Source: Antarctobacter sediminis
GTDB lineage: Bacteria > Pseudomonadota > Alphaproteobacteria > Rhodobacterales > Rhodobacteraceae
Reading direction: 5' to 3'
DNA: 64,000 bases
Assembly: GCF_019218285.1 (NCBI RefSeq)
Contig: NZ_JAHUZG010000001.1
Coordinates: 1,240,001-1,304,000 of the forward strand
The notes under the pieces were generated by a model. The model was not told where the DNA came from and searched no databases. It saw nothing but the letters and a program-made list of their open reading frames with translations. The translations under genes and the position numbers were made by a program. Each line of letters starts with the position of its first letter. Positions within the stretch are counted from its first letter, which is position 1. This document shows positions 14,814-23,292 of the stretch, piece by piece.

Positions 14814-17714
14814 TTACGCTGCGGTGATCTTGCAGAGAGTACATTTCGTCTCCTGCATCTGGGTGACCGAGTCGTAGCCGTAGGTCTGTGCGGTGTTGGT
14901 GCTTTCGCCCAGAACGTAGGGGTCCGCGCCATCCGGGTACTTGGACCGCTGGTCCTCGCCCTGGAAATGACCGCCAAAGTGGAACGGCATGAAGGCAACG
15001 CCTTCGCCGACCCGTGGTGTGACCATGGCCATGACCTTGACCTTGCCGCCTTCCGGGCCTTCGACCCAGACATCTGCACCGTCACGGATGCCAAGGTTGT
15101 TGGCGTCGCGCGGGTTCACCTCGACGAACATGGTCTGCTGAAGTTCCGCAAGCCATGGGTTCGACCGGGTTTCGTCCCCGCCGCCCTCGTATTCGACCAG
15201 ACGGCCGGAGGTGAGGATGATCGGGTAATCCTGGCTGAAGTCCTGCTTCTGGATCGACGCATACATGGTCGGCAGACGATAGAACTTGCGGTCCTCGTAG
15301 GTCGGATAATCGGCCACAAGGTCGCGACGGTTGGTGTACAGCGGTTCGCGGTGGATCGGCACCGGGTCCGGGAAGGTCCAGACAACCGCACGGGCCTTGG
15401 CGTTGCCGAAGGGGGCGCAGCCATGTTTGATCGCAACCCGCTGGATGCCGCCCGAAAGGTCGGTTTTCCAATTGGTCTTGGGCCCGGCGACACCGTCGAT
15501 CACGGCGCGCTCTTCCTCGGTCAGGTCACCGTCCCAGCCAAGATCCATGAGCATCTGCATGGTGAATTCCGGGTATCCGTCCTGGATCTCCGAACCCACC
15601 GAATAGACGCCGTCCGCCAGAAGGTTGTCGCCATTGCGTTCCACCCCGAAACGGGCGCGGAAGGTCAGGCCGCCCTCGGCAACAGGCTTGGACATGTCGT
15701 AGAGGTTCGGCGTGCCCGGGTGCTTCATGTCCGCAGTGCCCCAGCATGGCCACGGCATACCGTAGTAATCGCCATCCGCCGGGCCACCCACGGCTTGCAG
15801 CGTGGTACGGTCGAAGGTGTGCTGGTTTTCCATGTGCAGCTTGATGCGTTCCGGCGACTGGCCGGTATAGCCCACGGTCCACATGCCCCGGTTGATCTCG
15901 CGCAGCGTGTCTTCGATGTTCGGCGTGATGCCGTCATCTTCCAACGCGATGTTGCGGAACAACCGGTCGTGAAAGCCGAATTTCTGCGCGAACAGGCCGA
16001 TGATCTCGTGATCGGGCTTGGATTCGAACAGCGGCTTGACCACCTGCTGACGCCACTGGATCGAACGGTTGGATGCCGTGACCGACCCATAGGTTTCGAA
16101 CTGGGTCGACGCCGGAAGCAGGTAGACGCCATCCTCGCGGTCATGCAGCACGGCAGAGACGGTGGGGAACGGGTCGATCACGACCAGCATGTCCAGCATC
16201 TCCATCGCCTTTTTCATCTCGACCATACGGGTCTGAGAGTTCGGCGCATGCCCCCACAGGACCATGGCGCGGACCTTGTCCGGGTTGTCCATGTTGGCAG
16301 GGTCTTCAAGAACACCGTCGATCCAGCGCGACACCGGGATGCCGGTCTCGAACATCAGGTTCTTTTCCTTGCCGTCGGCACCGGTGGTCTTGGCGAACTG
16401 ACCTTCAAGCCAGTCGAAATCCTCGTCCCAGACGCGCGCCCAGTGCTGCCAGGACCCTTTGGCAAGGCCATAGTAGCCGGGCAGCGTGTGCGACAGCACG
16501 CCAAGGTCGGTTGCCCCCTGCACGTTGTCGTGGCCGCGGAAGATGTTGGTGCCGCCGCCAGAGGTGCCCATGTTGCCCAGCGCCAGTTGCAGGATGCAGT
16601 AGGCACGGGTGTTGTTGTTGCCGTTGGTGTGCTGCGTGCCACCCATGCACCAGATCACCGTGCCGGGACGGTTGTTGGCCATGGTGCGCGCCACGCGGCG
16701 CAGCTGGCTGCCGGGAGTGCCGGTGACACGCTCGACCTCTTCGGGCGTCCACTTGGCCACTTCTTCCTTGATCTGGTCCATGCCCCAGACACGGGTGCGG
16801 ATGAACTCCTTGTCCTCCCAGCCGTTCTCGAAGATGTGCCAGAGAATACCCCAGACCAGCGCAACATCGGTGCCCGGACGGAAGCGGACATATTCATCGG
16901 CATGGGCCGCGGTACGGGTAAAGCGCGGATCGCAGACGATCAGCGGGGCGTTGTTCATCTCCTTGGCGCGCAACACGTGCAGGAGCGAGACGGGGTGCGC
17001 CTCGGCCGGGTTGCCACCGATGATAAAGATGGCCTTGGAGTTGTGCATGTCGTTGTAGCTGTTGGTCATGGCGCCGTAGCCCCATGTGTTCGCAACACCC
17101 GCAACGGTGGTCGAGTGACAGATCCGGGCCTGGTGGTCGACGTTGTTCGTACCCCAGTAGGCAGCGAACTTGCGGAACAGGTAGGCCTGTTCGTTGTTAT
17201 GCTTCGCCGAACCCAGCCAGTAAACGGAGTCAGGTCCGCTTTCGTCGCGGATCTTCATCATGCCGTCACCGATCTCGGTGATCGCCTGCTCCCACGAGAT
17301 ACGGACCCATTCGCCGTTCTCTTTCTTCATCGGGTACTTCAGGCGGCGTTCGCCATGGGCGTGTTCGCGGACCGAGGCCCCCTTGGCGCAATGGGCGCCC
17401 AGGTTGAACGGGCTGTCCCAACCGGGCTCCTGCCCGATCCAGACGCCATCGCTGACTTCGGCAACCACGGTGCAGCCCACAGAACAATGGGTGCAGACTG
17501 ATTTCTTGAGCTCGACCGCGCCAAGGGCGGCGGCAGAGGCGGCGCTGGCCGGTTTCACGGTGCCGCCGGTGGCGGCAATGGCGGCGATGCCACCGATGGC
17601 CAGACCAGAGCCGCGCAGGAACGCGCGGCGGTCAACCGAGGCATTGGCGGCCTCGGAAAGGATACTTGTCCGCTGGGGGCGTCGCGCAACCCCGTTGGTC
17701 TTTTTCCTAAGCAT
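14814..17714 (-). CDS. Formate dehydrogenase catalytic (alpha) subunit, Cys-type, Tat-exported
   Basis: A 966-residue molybdopterin oxidoreductase that oxidises formate to CO2 in the periplasm. The Tat signal has DRRAFLRGSG near residues 29-37. A [4Fe-4S] site follows at Cys74, Cys77, Cys81 and Cys109. The active-site ligand is Cys199 with His200 (QARICHSTT), where E. coli FdnG has selenocysteine; the gene is a continuous open frame with no in-frame TGA. Molybdopterin-binding motifs such as GGNPAEAHPVS are present. The neighbouring tungstate importer suggests a W-bis-pterin cofactor. The product ends with a CTLC motif (ETKCTLCKITAA). Confidence 0.95.
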   Translation of the reverse strand: MLRKKTNGVARRPQRTSILSEAANASVDRRAFLRGSGLAIGGIAAIAATGGTVKPASAASAAALGAVELKKSVCTHCSVGCTVVAEVSDGVWIGQEPGWDSPFNLGAHCAKGASVREHAHGERRLKYPMKKENGEWVRISWEQAITEIGDGMMKIRDESGPDSVYWLGSAKHNNEQAYLFRKFAAYWGTNNVDHQARICHSTTVAGVANTWGYGAMTNSYNDMHNSKAIFIIGGNPAEAHPVSLLHVLRAKEMNNAPLIVCDPRFTRTAAHADEYVRFRPGTDVALVWGILWHIFENGWEDKEFIRTRVWGMDQIKEEVAKWTPEEVERVTGTPGSQLRRVARTMANNRPGTVIWCMGGTQHTNGNNNTRAYCILQLALGNMGTSGGGTNIFRGHDNVQGATDLGVLSHTLPGYYGLAKGSWQHWARVWDEDFDWLEGQFAKTTGADGKEKNLMFETGIPVSRWIDGVLEDPANMDNPDKVRAMVLWGHAPNSQTRMVEMKKAMEMLDMLVVIDPFPTVSAVLHDREDGVYLLPASTQFETYGSVTASNRSIQWRQQVVKPLFESKPDHEIIGLFAQKFGFHDRLFRNIALEDDGITPNIEDTLREINRGMWTVGYTGQSPERIKLHMENQHTFDRTTLQAVGGPADGDYYGMPWPCWGTADMKHPGTPNLYDMSKPVAEGGLTFRARFGVERNGDNLLADGVYSVGSEIQDGYPEFTMQMLMDLGWDGDLTEEERAVIDGVAGPKTNWKTDLSGGIQRVAIKHGCAPFGNAKARAVVWTFPDPVPIHREPLYTNRRDLVADYPTYEDRKFYRLPTMYASIQKQDFSQDYPIILTSGRLVEYEGGGDETRSNPWLAELQQTMFVEVNPRDANNLGIRDGADVWVEGPEGGKVKVMAMVTPRVGEGVAFMPFHFGGHFQGEDQRSKYPDGADPYVLGESTNTAQTYGYDSVTQMQETKCTLCKITAA

Positions 17715-17849
17715 GGTTCTCTCTCCCTGACGCGCCTGTTTGACGGGCGCAGGACTGTGACGATGGCCTTGGGCAGTCGGGCGTCACGCAACCAGTCGCC
17801 TTTGGCCGTTGGATGCCTCGTCCGGAAATTCCGGGCGCTGCGGCGCGCT

Positions 17850-18038
17850 TCAGAAGCGCGCGGTCTCGTAAAAGGCGCGGGTGTGCGCGGTGTCCTGCAT
17901 CTTTTCCGATGTCAGGTCGGGCTCCGCCGGGCCGGCTTCGGCGGCGGTGCCGCTGGCGATGGCCACAGCGGCCGCAGGGGCCGATACGCTTGCCAGCTTG
18001 AGGAAAGTCCGGCGCGAAGCCTGGGTTTCCTGGGTCAT
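17850..18038 (-). CDS. Small Tat-signal protein of formate dehydrogenase operons
   Basis: A 62-residue protein made almost entirely of a twin-arginine signal (QASRRTFLKLASVSAPAAA) and a short polar tail (TRAFYETARF). Proteins of this type are recurrent next to Tat-exported formate dehydrogenases and are of unknown function. The start at MTQETQ follows ggagag. An upstream extension is rejected because it overlaps the chaperone gene and displaces the signal. It lies between the TorD-like chaperone and the catalytic subunit gene; a structural or export-priming role is conceivable. Confidence 0.85.
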   Translation of the reverse strand: MTQETQASRRTFLKLASVSAPAAAVAIASGTAAEAGPAEPDLTSEKMQDTAHTRAFYETARF

Positions 18039-18124
18039 GAAAGTCTCTCCTTTCACGGGTTGAGGGAGGATCGCTCCTCCCGGGGACAGGTGCGCGCCGG
18101 GGCGCCCACCCTGCGAAACACGGA

Positions 18125-18754
18125 TCACCGGGCGCTCATGCGGAAGGCCTCGGCCTCGATCTCCATGAACAGCCGCCCGACGGTGCCGACCGGGGCGTAG
18201 AAGACCGAGTTCTTGGCGGTTTCGAGATCCGAGAAGAAATGCCCGGCCCAGGGACCGATGTGCTTGTTGAAGAACTGTTTCTGCGTTTCGAGGCTGGCGG
18301 GCGCGCCAAAACGGCCCACGATCATCGCGCCCGTCATCTCCATCAGACTGGCGATGTTGTCCTCGGGTTCAAAGACGTTGTCCGCCCGTTCCAACCCTTG
18401 CCGCGCCATGTCCTGCCGCAGGACGGCCAGCGGCTTTTCGTTCAGGAAACCGGTGAGATAATAGCTGGCATAGGGCAACAGTTCGCCCCGGCCCAGCCCG
18501 ATGAACAGCTTGTTGTACTCGCTGCTCACCGTCTTGGGTTTGCTGACCTTGCCCAACTTGGCCAGCGTACCGATGGCCTGCCCCATCTCGGTATCATCGC
18601 CAGAAAGCCCCGCCGTCTGCGCCAGCAGCATCTCGTCCGGCGGCCCCGATAGCAGCAGCCCGAGGAAATTATAGAGATCGGCGCGCAGGCGGTCCTCTTC
18701 GGCGATCTGGCGGGTCTCGGCTGTATTGGTCATCTGGTCCTTGTCCGTCGTCAT
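18125..18754 (-). CDS. TorD/DmsD-family maturation chaperone
   Basis: A 209-residue all-helical cytoplasmic chaperone. It matches the TorD family through LRADLYNFLGLLLSGPPDE, EYNKLFIGLGRGELLPYASYYLTG and the EPEDNIASLMEMTGAMI block. Family members hold the Tat signal of a molybdo- or tungsto-enzyme until its cofactor is inserted. Its place directly upstream of the fdh structural genes indicates that the formate dehydrogenase alpha subunit is the client. It overlaps the DUF3306 gene by four bases (ATGA), consistent with coupled translation. Confidence 0.92.
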   Translation of the reverse strand: MTTDKDQMTNTAETRQIAEEDRLRADLYNFLGLLLSGPPDEMLLAQTAGLSGDDTEMGQAIGTLAKLGKVSKPKTVSSEYNKLFIGLGRGELLPYASYYLTGFLNEKPLAVLRQDMARQGLERADNVFEPEDNIASLMEMTGAMIVGRFGAPASLETQKQFFNKHIGPWAGHFFSDLETAKNSVFYAPVGTVGRLFMEIEAEAFRMSAR

Positions 18755-19413
18755 GTGGCGGTCTCAAAGCGAAAGCGCATCCGGCGCGATGCGGAGGCGG
18801 GGGCCTCTGGTTCGGTCGGCGCGCCGATCTCGGCCAAAGGCCCCGGCTCGGGGGCCGGGGCAGGTCCCGCTGCGCCGGGATCTGCCGTATCGGGGGGCGC
18901 GCCCCGGACTTGATCCGGGGCCTCATCGGCGGTCTGCGCGGTGCCTTCCGCCTCTGAGGCCTCCGCCTCGGGGGGTTCTGCGTCCCGGGCAGCAGCAGCG
19001 CGCGCCTCGGCTTCGGCCTGTTCAGCGGCCTTGTCGAACATGCCCTTGCCAACCTGATAAACGGTTTGCAGCTTCTCGACCGCCAGCGCCGCATCGGTGA
19101 AATCCTCACCGTAATCGACCAGACCGTCCACATTCGCCAGCACCGGGTTCAGCCGCCAAAGGCGGCGCAGCGCGCGGGTCCGCAGGCGTTGTGGCACCAC
19201 CGAACGCAGCAGTTCCTGCACCTGCGCCGGATCCGTCATGTCCTCCGGCGCGGGCAGGCCAAGCTCCTCAAGAACCTCGTCATCGCTCTGTTCTTCGATG
19301 GCCGCGGCCTCGGCTGCGCGCGCCTCGGCAACCTGCGCCAGCGCTTCGGCCTGTTGCTCTGCCGCGACCGCCGCGCGCCGGCGCGACCAGAAATTCCCGC
19401 GCGTGTCGCTCAA
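18751..19413 (-). CDS. DUF3306 protein
   Basis: A 220-residue protein. The N-terminal half has the DUF3306 pattern: an NFWSRRRAAV opening, an Ala/Glu-rich helix, then PEDMTDPAQVQELLR..VPQRLRTRALRRLWRLNPVLANVDGL. The last ~90 residues are low-complexity, rich in Ala, Glu and Pro. The family is found almost only beside formate dehydrogenases, with DUF3305, and its role is unknown, probably in maturation. It overlaps both neighbours by four bases. Confidence 0.88.
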   Translation of the reverse strand: MSDTRGNFWSRRRAAVAAEQQAEALAQVAEARAAEAAAIEEQSDDEVLEELGLPAPEDMTDPAQVQELLRSVVPQRLRTRALRRLWRLNPVLANVDGLVDYGEDFTDAALAVEKLQTVYQVGKGMFDKAAEQAEAEARAAAARDAEPPEAEASEAEGTAQTADEAPDQVRGAPPDTADPGAAGPAPAPEPGPLAEIGAPTEPEAPASASRRMRFRFETAT

Positions 19414-19976
19414 TGCATCCGCCTCCGCTGTTGCGCGGGCGAGGCATAGACGTCCTCCAGCTTGCCGATGCGCGGATCGCCCACACCATCCTGTTCAAGG
19501 TCGATGCGCTTCTTGTCGCGCTTGCGCTTGATAAAGACCTGCTCCTCGTGGAAGGCCTCGACGAAGTCGGCCACCATGGCAAAGAGCGCTGGCGGCATCG
19601 GCACCTTTTCGATGATCTCTTCGCCACTGTCGGCGTAGTCCTGTGCCTCGTAGGGCGAGGCGGTGACAGTCAGCACCTGCAAGGGGCAGTCCCCCTCACC
19701 TTCTTCACGCAGGATCACGTAGACACTGGGCACCTGCGCGCTCAACTCGTGCAGGTAGGCCTCGGTGTCGGCCCCGTGCAATTCCATCGGGTACGTGGCG
19801 GCGTGGTACTCGGTGACCTCGTCTTCGGATCGCATCACGCGCCAGTCGGCAGGTCCGGCCCCCGGCAGCACGGCCGAGGCCGTCCATACCCATTTGGCCC
19901 AGCGCGTCACGCCAGGGGCCCGCCGCATCACGATGCCTAGCGGCACGGTCCGGTACGCCTTCGGGTTATGGATCAC
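19410..19976 (-). CDS. DUF3305 protein, first gene of the fdh left arm
   Basis: A 188-residue protein of the DUF3305 family (YRTVPLGIVMRRAPGVTRWAKWVW; LHGADTEAYLHELSAQVPSVYVIL). These proteins accompany formate dehydrogenases and are probably maturation or assembly factors. The start chosen is a GTG, placed 7 bases after aaaggagag. The frame is open far upstream, but the extension contains no recognisable family sequence and covers the divergent control region. It is the promoter-proximal gene of the minus-strand fdh transcript. Confidence 0.85.
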   Translation of the reverse strand: MIHNPKAYRTVPLGIVMRRAPGVTRWAKWVWTASAVLPGAGPADWRVMRSEDEVTEYHAATYPMELHGADTEAYLHELSAQVPSVYVILREEGEGDCPLQVLTVTASPYEAQDYADSGEEIIEKVPMPPALFAMVADFVEAFHEEQVFIKRKRDKKRIDLEQDGVGDPRIGKLEDVYASPAQQRRRMH

Positions 19977-20315
19977 AGTGTCTCTCCTTTCGTGGATTAA
20001 GCGACAGCAGGGCCCCGGGACGAAAGCGAAAAACGGCATACGACGGCATTCAAGGTCCGGATCGGACATTTTGGGCAGGTCACGACAGGGCGCTGCGCGG
20101 CCTCGGACGAATTGTCCAACCTGACTATTTTTATTGGAAAAGCCGTGCTGCACCTGCCACCGAATCAGCCGCATTGCAGCATTGAAATTTACGCCCCGCT
20201 GGTCCGATCCGGGACCTCGTTATCCGGTTGTGAAGGGCGGCGAATCGTGGCTAGGCTTTGCCCGCATGACGCCGAACGGGCGTCGTCAACCGGGCTTTGA
20301 AGGAAGGGCGAAACC
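19977..20315. promoter_or_regulatory. Divergent control region of the formate dehydrogenase locus
   Basis: This 339-base gap separates the two divergent fdh arms and holds no convincing gene. GTCCGATCCGG occurs on the plus strand at 20202-20212 and, inverted, at 20057-20067, one copy facing each arm. Each lies within a larger dyad: GTCCG-GAT-CGGAC near 20055-20067, and GGTCC-GATCCG-GGACC at 20201-20216. An A/T-rich tract is at about 20124-20142. The paired sites are candidates for binding by the locus response regulator. No sigma-54 (-24/-12) promoter with correct spacing was found. Confidence 0.55.
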
Positions 20316-22265
20316 ATGGTCAAGTCGTTGATAACATGTGACTGTCTTGGCACACAGCAGATCGAGTCGCAGGCCCTGTCCGACACCACCGGCCTAGAGG
20401 TCCTGCCCCCCTGTTCAGCCCTCTGCACCCGGCAGATCGACCGCGCCGCGGCGGCCCTTGAACAGGGTGACACAATTTTTTGCTGCTCACAGGAGTCGCG
20501 CGTCTTCGAGGCCCTTGCCGAGGAAATGGGCCTGCCCGCCCCGCCGGTAATGGATCTGCGCGACCGCGCCGGGTGGAGCGCCGATACCGCCTCGGCAGTA
20601 CCCAAAATGTCCGCCCTGATCGCCGAGGGGCTGCTGCCGGCGGCCCCGGAAAAGACGGTGGATGTGATCTCGGAAGGGCTGTGCCTGATCCTTGGCGCAC
20701 CCGAAATCGCCCTGCCCGCCGCCGAACAGCTTGCCCCACACCTAGGCGTCACAGTGCTGTTGCCCGAAGGGGCCGACGTGCCGGACAGCCGCGCCTTTGA
20801 CGTCATCACCGGCCGGCTGCGGCAGGCGCAAGGCGCGCTGGGTCAGTTCAAGGTGACCATCGACGCCTTGCGGCAAGTCGAGCCCGGCGGGCGCGGCGCG
20901 CTGACCCTGACCGAACCGCGCGACGGCGGGGTTTCGGATTGCGATGTGATCCTCGACCTGCGCGGAGGGCCCCCGCTGTTCCCGGCACATGAAAAGCGCG
21001 AAGGCTATTTGCGCGCCGAACCGGGCCACGCGCCTGCCGTGGCGGCGGCGGTCATGGCGGCCTCACACCTTGTAGGCACTTTCGAAAAGCCGCTTTACGT
21101 GCGGACCGAGGCCCTGCTTTGTGCGCATTCCCGCGCCGGTCAGACCGGCTGTTCGCGTTGTCTGGACCTTTGCCCCACCGGGGCGATCTCGCCGGATGGC
21201 GACCACGTGACGGTGGACCCGATGATCTGTGCGGGCTGTGGTGCCTGTTCGGCGGTCTGCCCCTCGGGCGCGATCAGCTATGACGCACCGCCGGTGGATC
21301 ACACGCTGCGCCGGGTACAGACATTGGCCAAGGCCTACCTTGACGCGGGCGGCACCGCGCCGCGCCTGCTGGTGCATGACAGCCACGGGGCCGAGATGCT
21401 GCGCCTGTCGGCCCGGCACGGGCGCGGCTTGCCGCGCGACGTGATCCCGATGGAGCTGCCCGCCCTTGGCGCATTTGGCCATGCCGAGGCGGTGGCGGCG
21501 CTGGCGGCTGGTTTCGCTTCGGTCACGTTGCTGCCCGGCCCGGCCACCGACCGCGACGCGCTGGCCGCGCAACTGGCGCTGGCCTCTGCCATCGGAGGCG
21601 CGGCGCGCGTGGTGCTGTTGGACACGACCGACCCGGATGCCATGTCAGACGCGCTGTACGATGAAACGGCCCCTGCCCCGGTGGCCCAGCCCGTGCGCCC
21701 TCTGGGCACCCGGCGACAGGTCACGCGTCAGGCCGCCCGCGCCCTGCACGGGGCAGAGGCAACGCTGCCCCTGCCCGCAGGCGCGCCTTATGGGGCCGTG
21801 CTGGTGGACACGGATGCCTGCACGCTCTGCCTGTCCTGCGTGTCGCTCTGCCCCTCGGGCGCGCTTGGCGACAACCCGGACCTGCCGCAACTGCGTTTCC
21901 AAGAGGACGCCTGCCTGCAATGCGGCATCTGCGCGACCATCTGCCCGGAAAAGGCGATCAGCCTCGAACCTCGTCTCGACCTGACCGAAACGGCCCTGTC
22001 GCAGCAGGTTCTGAACGAGGAAGAACCCTTTGCCTGTGTCGACTGCGGAACGCTCTTCGGGTCGAAATCCACCATCGAACGGATCACCGAAAAACTGACC
22101 GGCCACGCCATGTTTCAGGACGAAAGCAAGCTGCGCATGATCCAGATGTGCGACGATTGCCGCGTCAAGGCGCAGATGGGTGCCGCGGACAACCCCTTTG
22201 CCGTGGGCGACCGGCCCAAGGTGCGCACGACCGACGACTACCTGTCAAAGCGGCGCGATCATTGA
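20316..22265 (+). CDS. Large 4Fe-4S polyferredoxin of the formate dehydrogenase locus
   Basis: A 649-residue cytoplasmic protein without a signal peptide. It starts SLITCDCLGTQQI and contains at least four ferredoxin-like clusters: GCSRCLDLCPTGAIS, CAGCGACSAVCPSGAIS, CTLCLSCVSLCPSGALG and CLQCGICATICPEKAIS. It ends in a zinc-ribbon-like pair of CxxC motifs (CVDCGTLFG and CDDCRVK). Between the ferredoxin pairs is an Ala-rich domain (about 345-470) of unknown fold. It is the first gene of the right arm. It probably delivers electrons or clusters during enzyme maturation, or links formate oxidation to cytoplasmic carriers; the exact role is unknown. Confidence 0.85.
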   Translation: MVKSLITCDCLGTQQIESQALSDTTGLEVLPPCSALCTRQIDRAAAALEQGDTIFCCSQESRVFEALAEEMGLPAPPVMDLRDRAGWSADTASAVPKMSALIAEGLLPAAPEKTVDVISEGLCLILGAPEIALPAAEQLAPHLGVTVLLPEGADVPDSRAFDVITGRLRQAQGALGQFKVTIDALRQVEPGGRGALTLTEPRDGGVSDCDVILDLRGGPPLFPAHEKREGYLRAEPGHAPAVAAAVMAASHLVGTFEKPLYVRTEALLCAHSRAGQTGCSRCLDLCPTGAISPDGDHVTVDPMICAGCGACSAVCPSGAISYDAPPVDHTLRRVQTLAKAYLDAGGTAPRLLVHDSHGAEMLRLSARHGRGLPRDVIPMELPALGAFGHAEAVAALAAGFASVTLLPGPATDRDALAAQLALASAIGGAARVVLLDTTDPDAMSDALYDETAPAPVAQPVRPLGTRRQVTRQAARALHGAEATLPLPAGAPYGAVLVDTDACTLCLSCVSLCPSGALGDNPDLPQLRFQEDACLQCGICATICPEKAISLEPRLDLTETALSQQVLNEEEPFACVDCGTLFGSKSTIERITEKLTGHAMFQDESKLRMIQMCDDCRVKAQMGAADNPFAVGDRPKVRTTDDYLSKRRDH

Positions 22266-22282
22266 CCGGGTCCGGCCCCAGC

Positions 22283-23047
22283 CTATTGATGCTGCAACGG
22301 CGCGCCGAGGTCGGCGGCCTGCAAGGCCGCGACATAGGCCACGATGGCCTCGACCTCTTCCAGTGTCATCCGGACCGGCGCGATGGGCGACGGGCGGTTT
22401 TCAGGAAAGGGCAAGGTCAACCCGTCCACCACGGTAAAGGCCGGGTGCGGGTTCAGCACGTAAAAGGCATAGAACCGCTCTTCCCAGTCGGGAAGCGCGC
22501 GCAGCACCATGAAACTGGGGGTCGATCCGATGCCAAAGCCGCGCGTCGCCTCGTCGATGACGTGGCAACGGATGCATTTGGCGCGGCTGATCCTGTGCCC
22601 CAGCTTGGCGTCGCCGTCGATCTCGACCGCCTCGACAACCGCCTCGACCTCAGGGGGCGGACCGAACAGCGCGGTGCCCTCGGGCGCAAAGCTGGCCACG
22701 GTATTGGCCCCCACCTCCGAGAGCAGCCAGTCCGCGAGTCGGCCGGTCCCCGCGTGGTCGGGCGAGGCAACCGACATGTGCCAGACCGCCCTTGGCCCGG
22801 CAAAGAGCGGCTTGCCCGTCTCGCCCAGCGTGATATCCGCCTTGGACGGGTCATCGACAAGCGTGACGCGAACGCGCGTCTTGAGCGTGAAGCGCGGCAG
22901 GATATGTTTCAGCAGGCCGGTGTCAACCAAGGCCTGCGGCGCGTGCAATTGCACCGGACGCGGGCCATCCTGGGCGGCAAGCGACAGGGGAACAAGCGAC
23001 AGGCCGATGGCCAGTCCGCAAGAGATGAACGAAAGGCGCAGGGTCAT
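22283..23047 (-). CDS. TupA-derived single-lobe protein fused to cytochrome c
   Basis: A 254-residue exported protein with a Sec signal (about 25 residues). Residues 31-63 (TGLLKHILPRFTLKTRVRVTLV) align with TupA residues 24-56, and residues 103-130 (GRLADWLLSEVGANTVASF) with the last TupA block (GFADWLLSADGQ...). The central lobe and the anion-binding TTST motif are missing. The C-terminal half is a cytochrome c-like domain with CIRCH at 158-162. It looks like one lobe of a tungstate-binding protein with a heme domain. It is encoded on the opposite strand between the right-arm genes. A redox or assembly role in the formate dehydrogenase is inferred. Confidence 0.75.
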   Translation of the reverse strand: MTLRLSFISCGLAIGLSLVPLSLAAQDGPRPVQLHAPQALVDTGLLKHILPRFTLKTRVRVTLVDDPSKADITLGETGKPLFAGPRAVWHMSVASPDHAGTGRLADWLLSEVGANTVASFAPEGTALFGPPPEVEAVVEAVEIDGDAKLGHRISRAKCIRCHVIDEATRGFGIGSTPSFMVLRALPDWEERFYAFYVLNPHPAFTVVDGLTLPFPENRPSPIAPVRMTLEEVEAIVAYVAALQAADLGAPLQHQ

Positions 23048-23100
23048 CGGGTCATGCTAGGCCCCCGCCCCGCCAAAGGTCAAATGAAAGGAACCAGACC

Positions 23101-23292
23101 ATGAGCGACGATTTCAACATGTCGATGCGCAAGTTTCTGAAGCAGGTCGGCGTGACCTCGCAGCAGGCCATCGAAGAGGCGATGCGCGGTGCGGAAACCG
23201 CCGGCAAGAGCTATGAGGTCAAAGCGGTGGTCACGATCCCCGAACTGGGTCTGACCCATGAGATCACCGGCGAGATCAAGGGACAGGAATGA
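23101..23292 (+). CDS. DUF6494-type small protein
   Basis: A 63-residue acidic protein (FNMSMRKFLKQVGVTSQQAIEEAMRGAETAGK, then a short beta part ending ITGEIKGQE; quoted in two pieces of the visible motif FNMSMRKFLKQVGVTS). It matches small proteins annotated DUF6494, which have no known function. It overlaps the mrp gene by four bases (ATGA), so the two are translationally coupled. An adaptor role for the Fe-S carrier is possible. Confidence 0.8.
   Translation: MSDDFNMSMRKFLKQVGVTSQQAIEEAMRGAETAGKSYEVKAVVTIPELGLTHEITGEIKGQE

Noticed and set aside
14412-17501. A 1029-codon open frame on the plus strand opposite the fdh catalytic gene
   Set aside because: It is the antisense shadow of a clear 966-residue molybdopterin enzyme; long antisense frames are expected in GC-rich DNA and its product has no family features.
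14814-17714. Possible selenocysteine codon in the formate dehydrogenase
   Set aside because: The active-site position is an ordinary cysteine codon and the frame has no internal TGA.
20132-20149. TGG...GCA pattern resembling a sigma-54 promoter before the polyferredoxin gene
   Set aside because: The distance between the GG and GC elements does not fit the fixed -24/-12 spacing.
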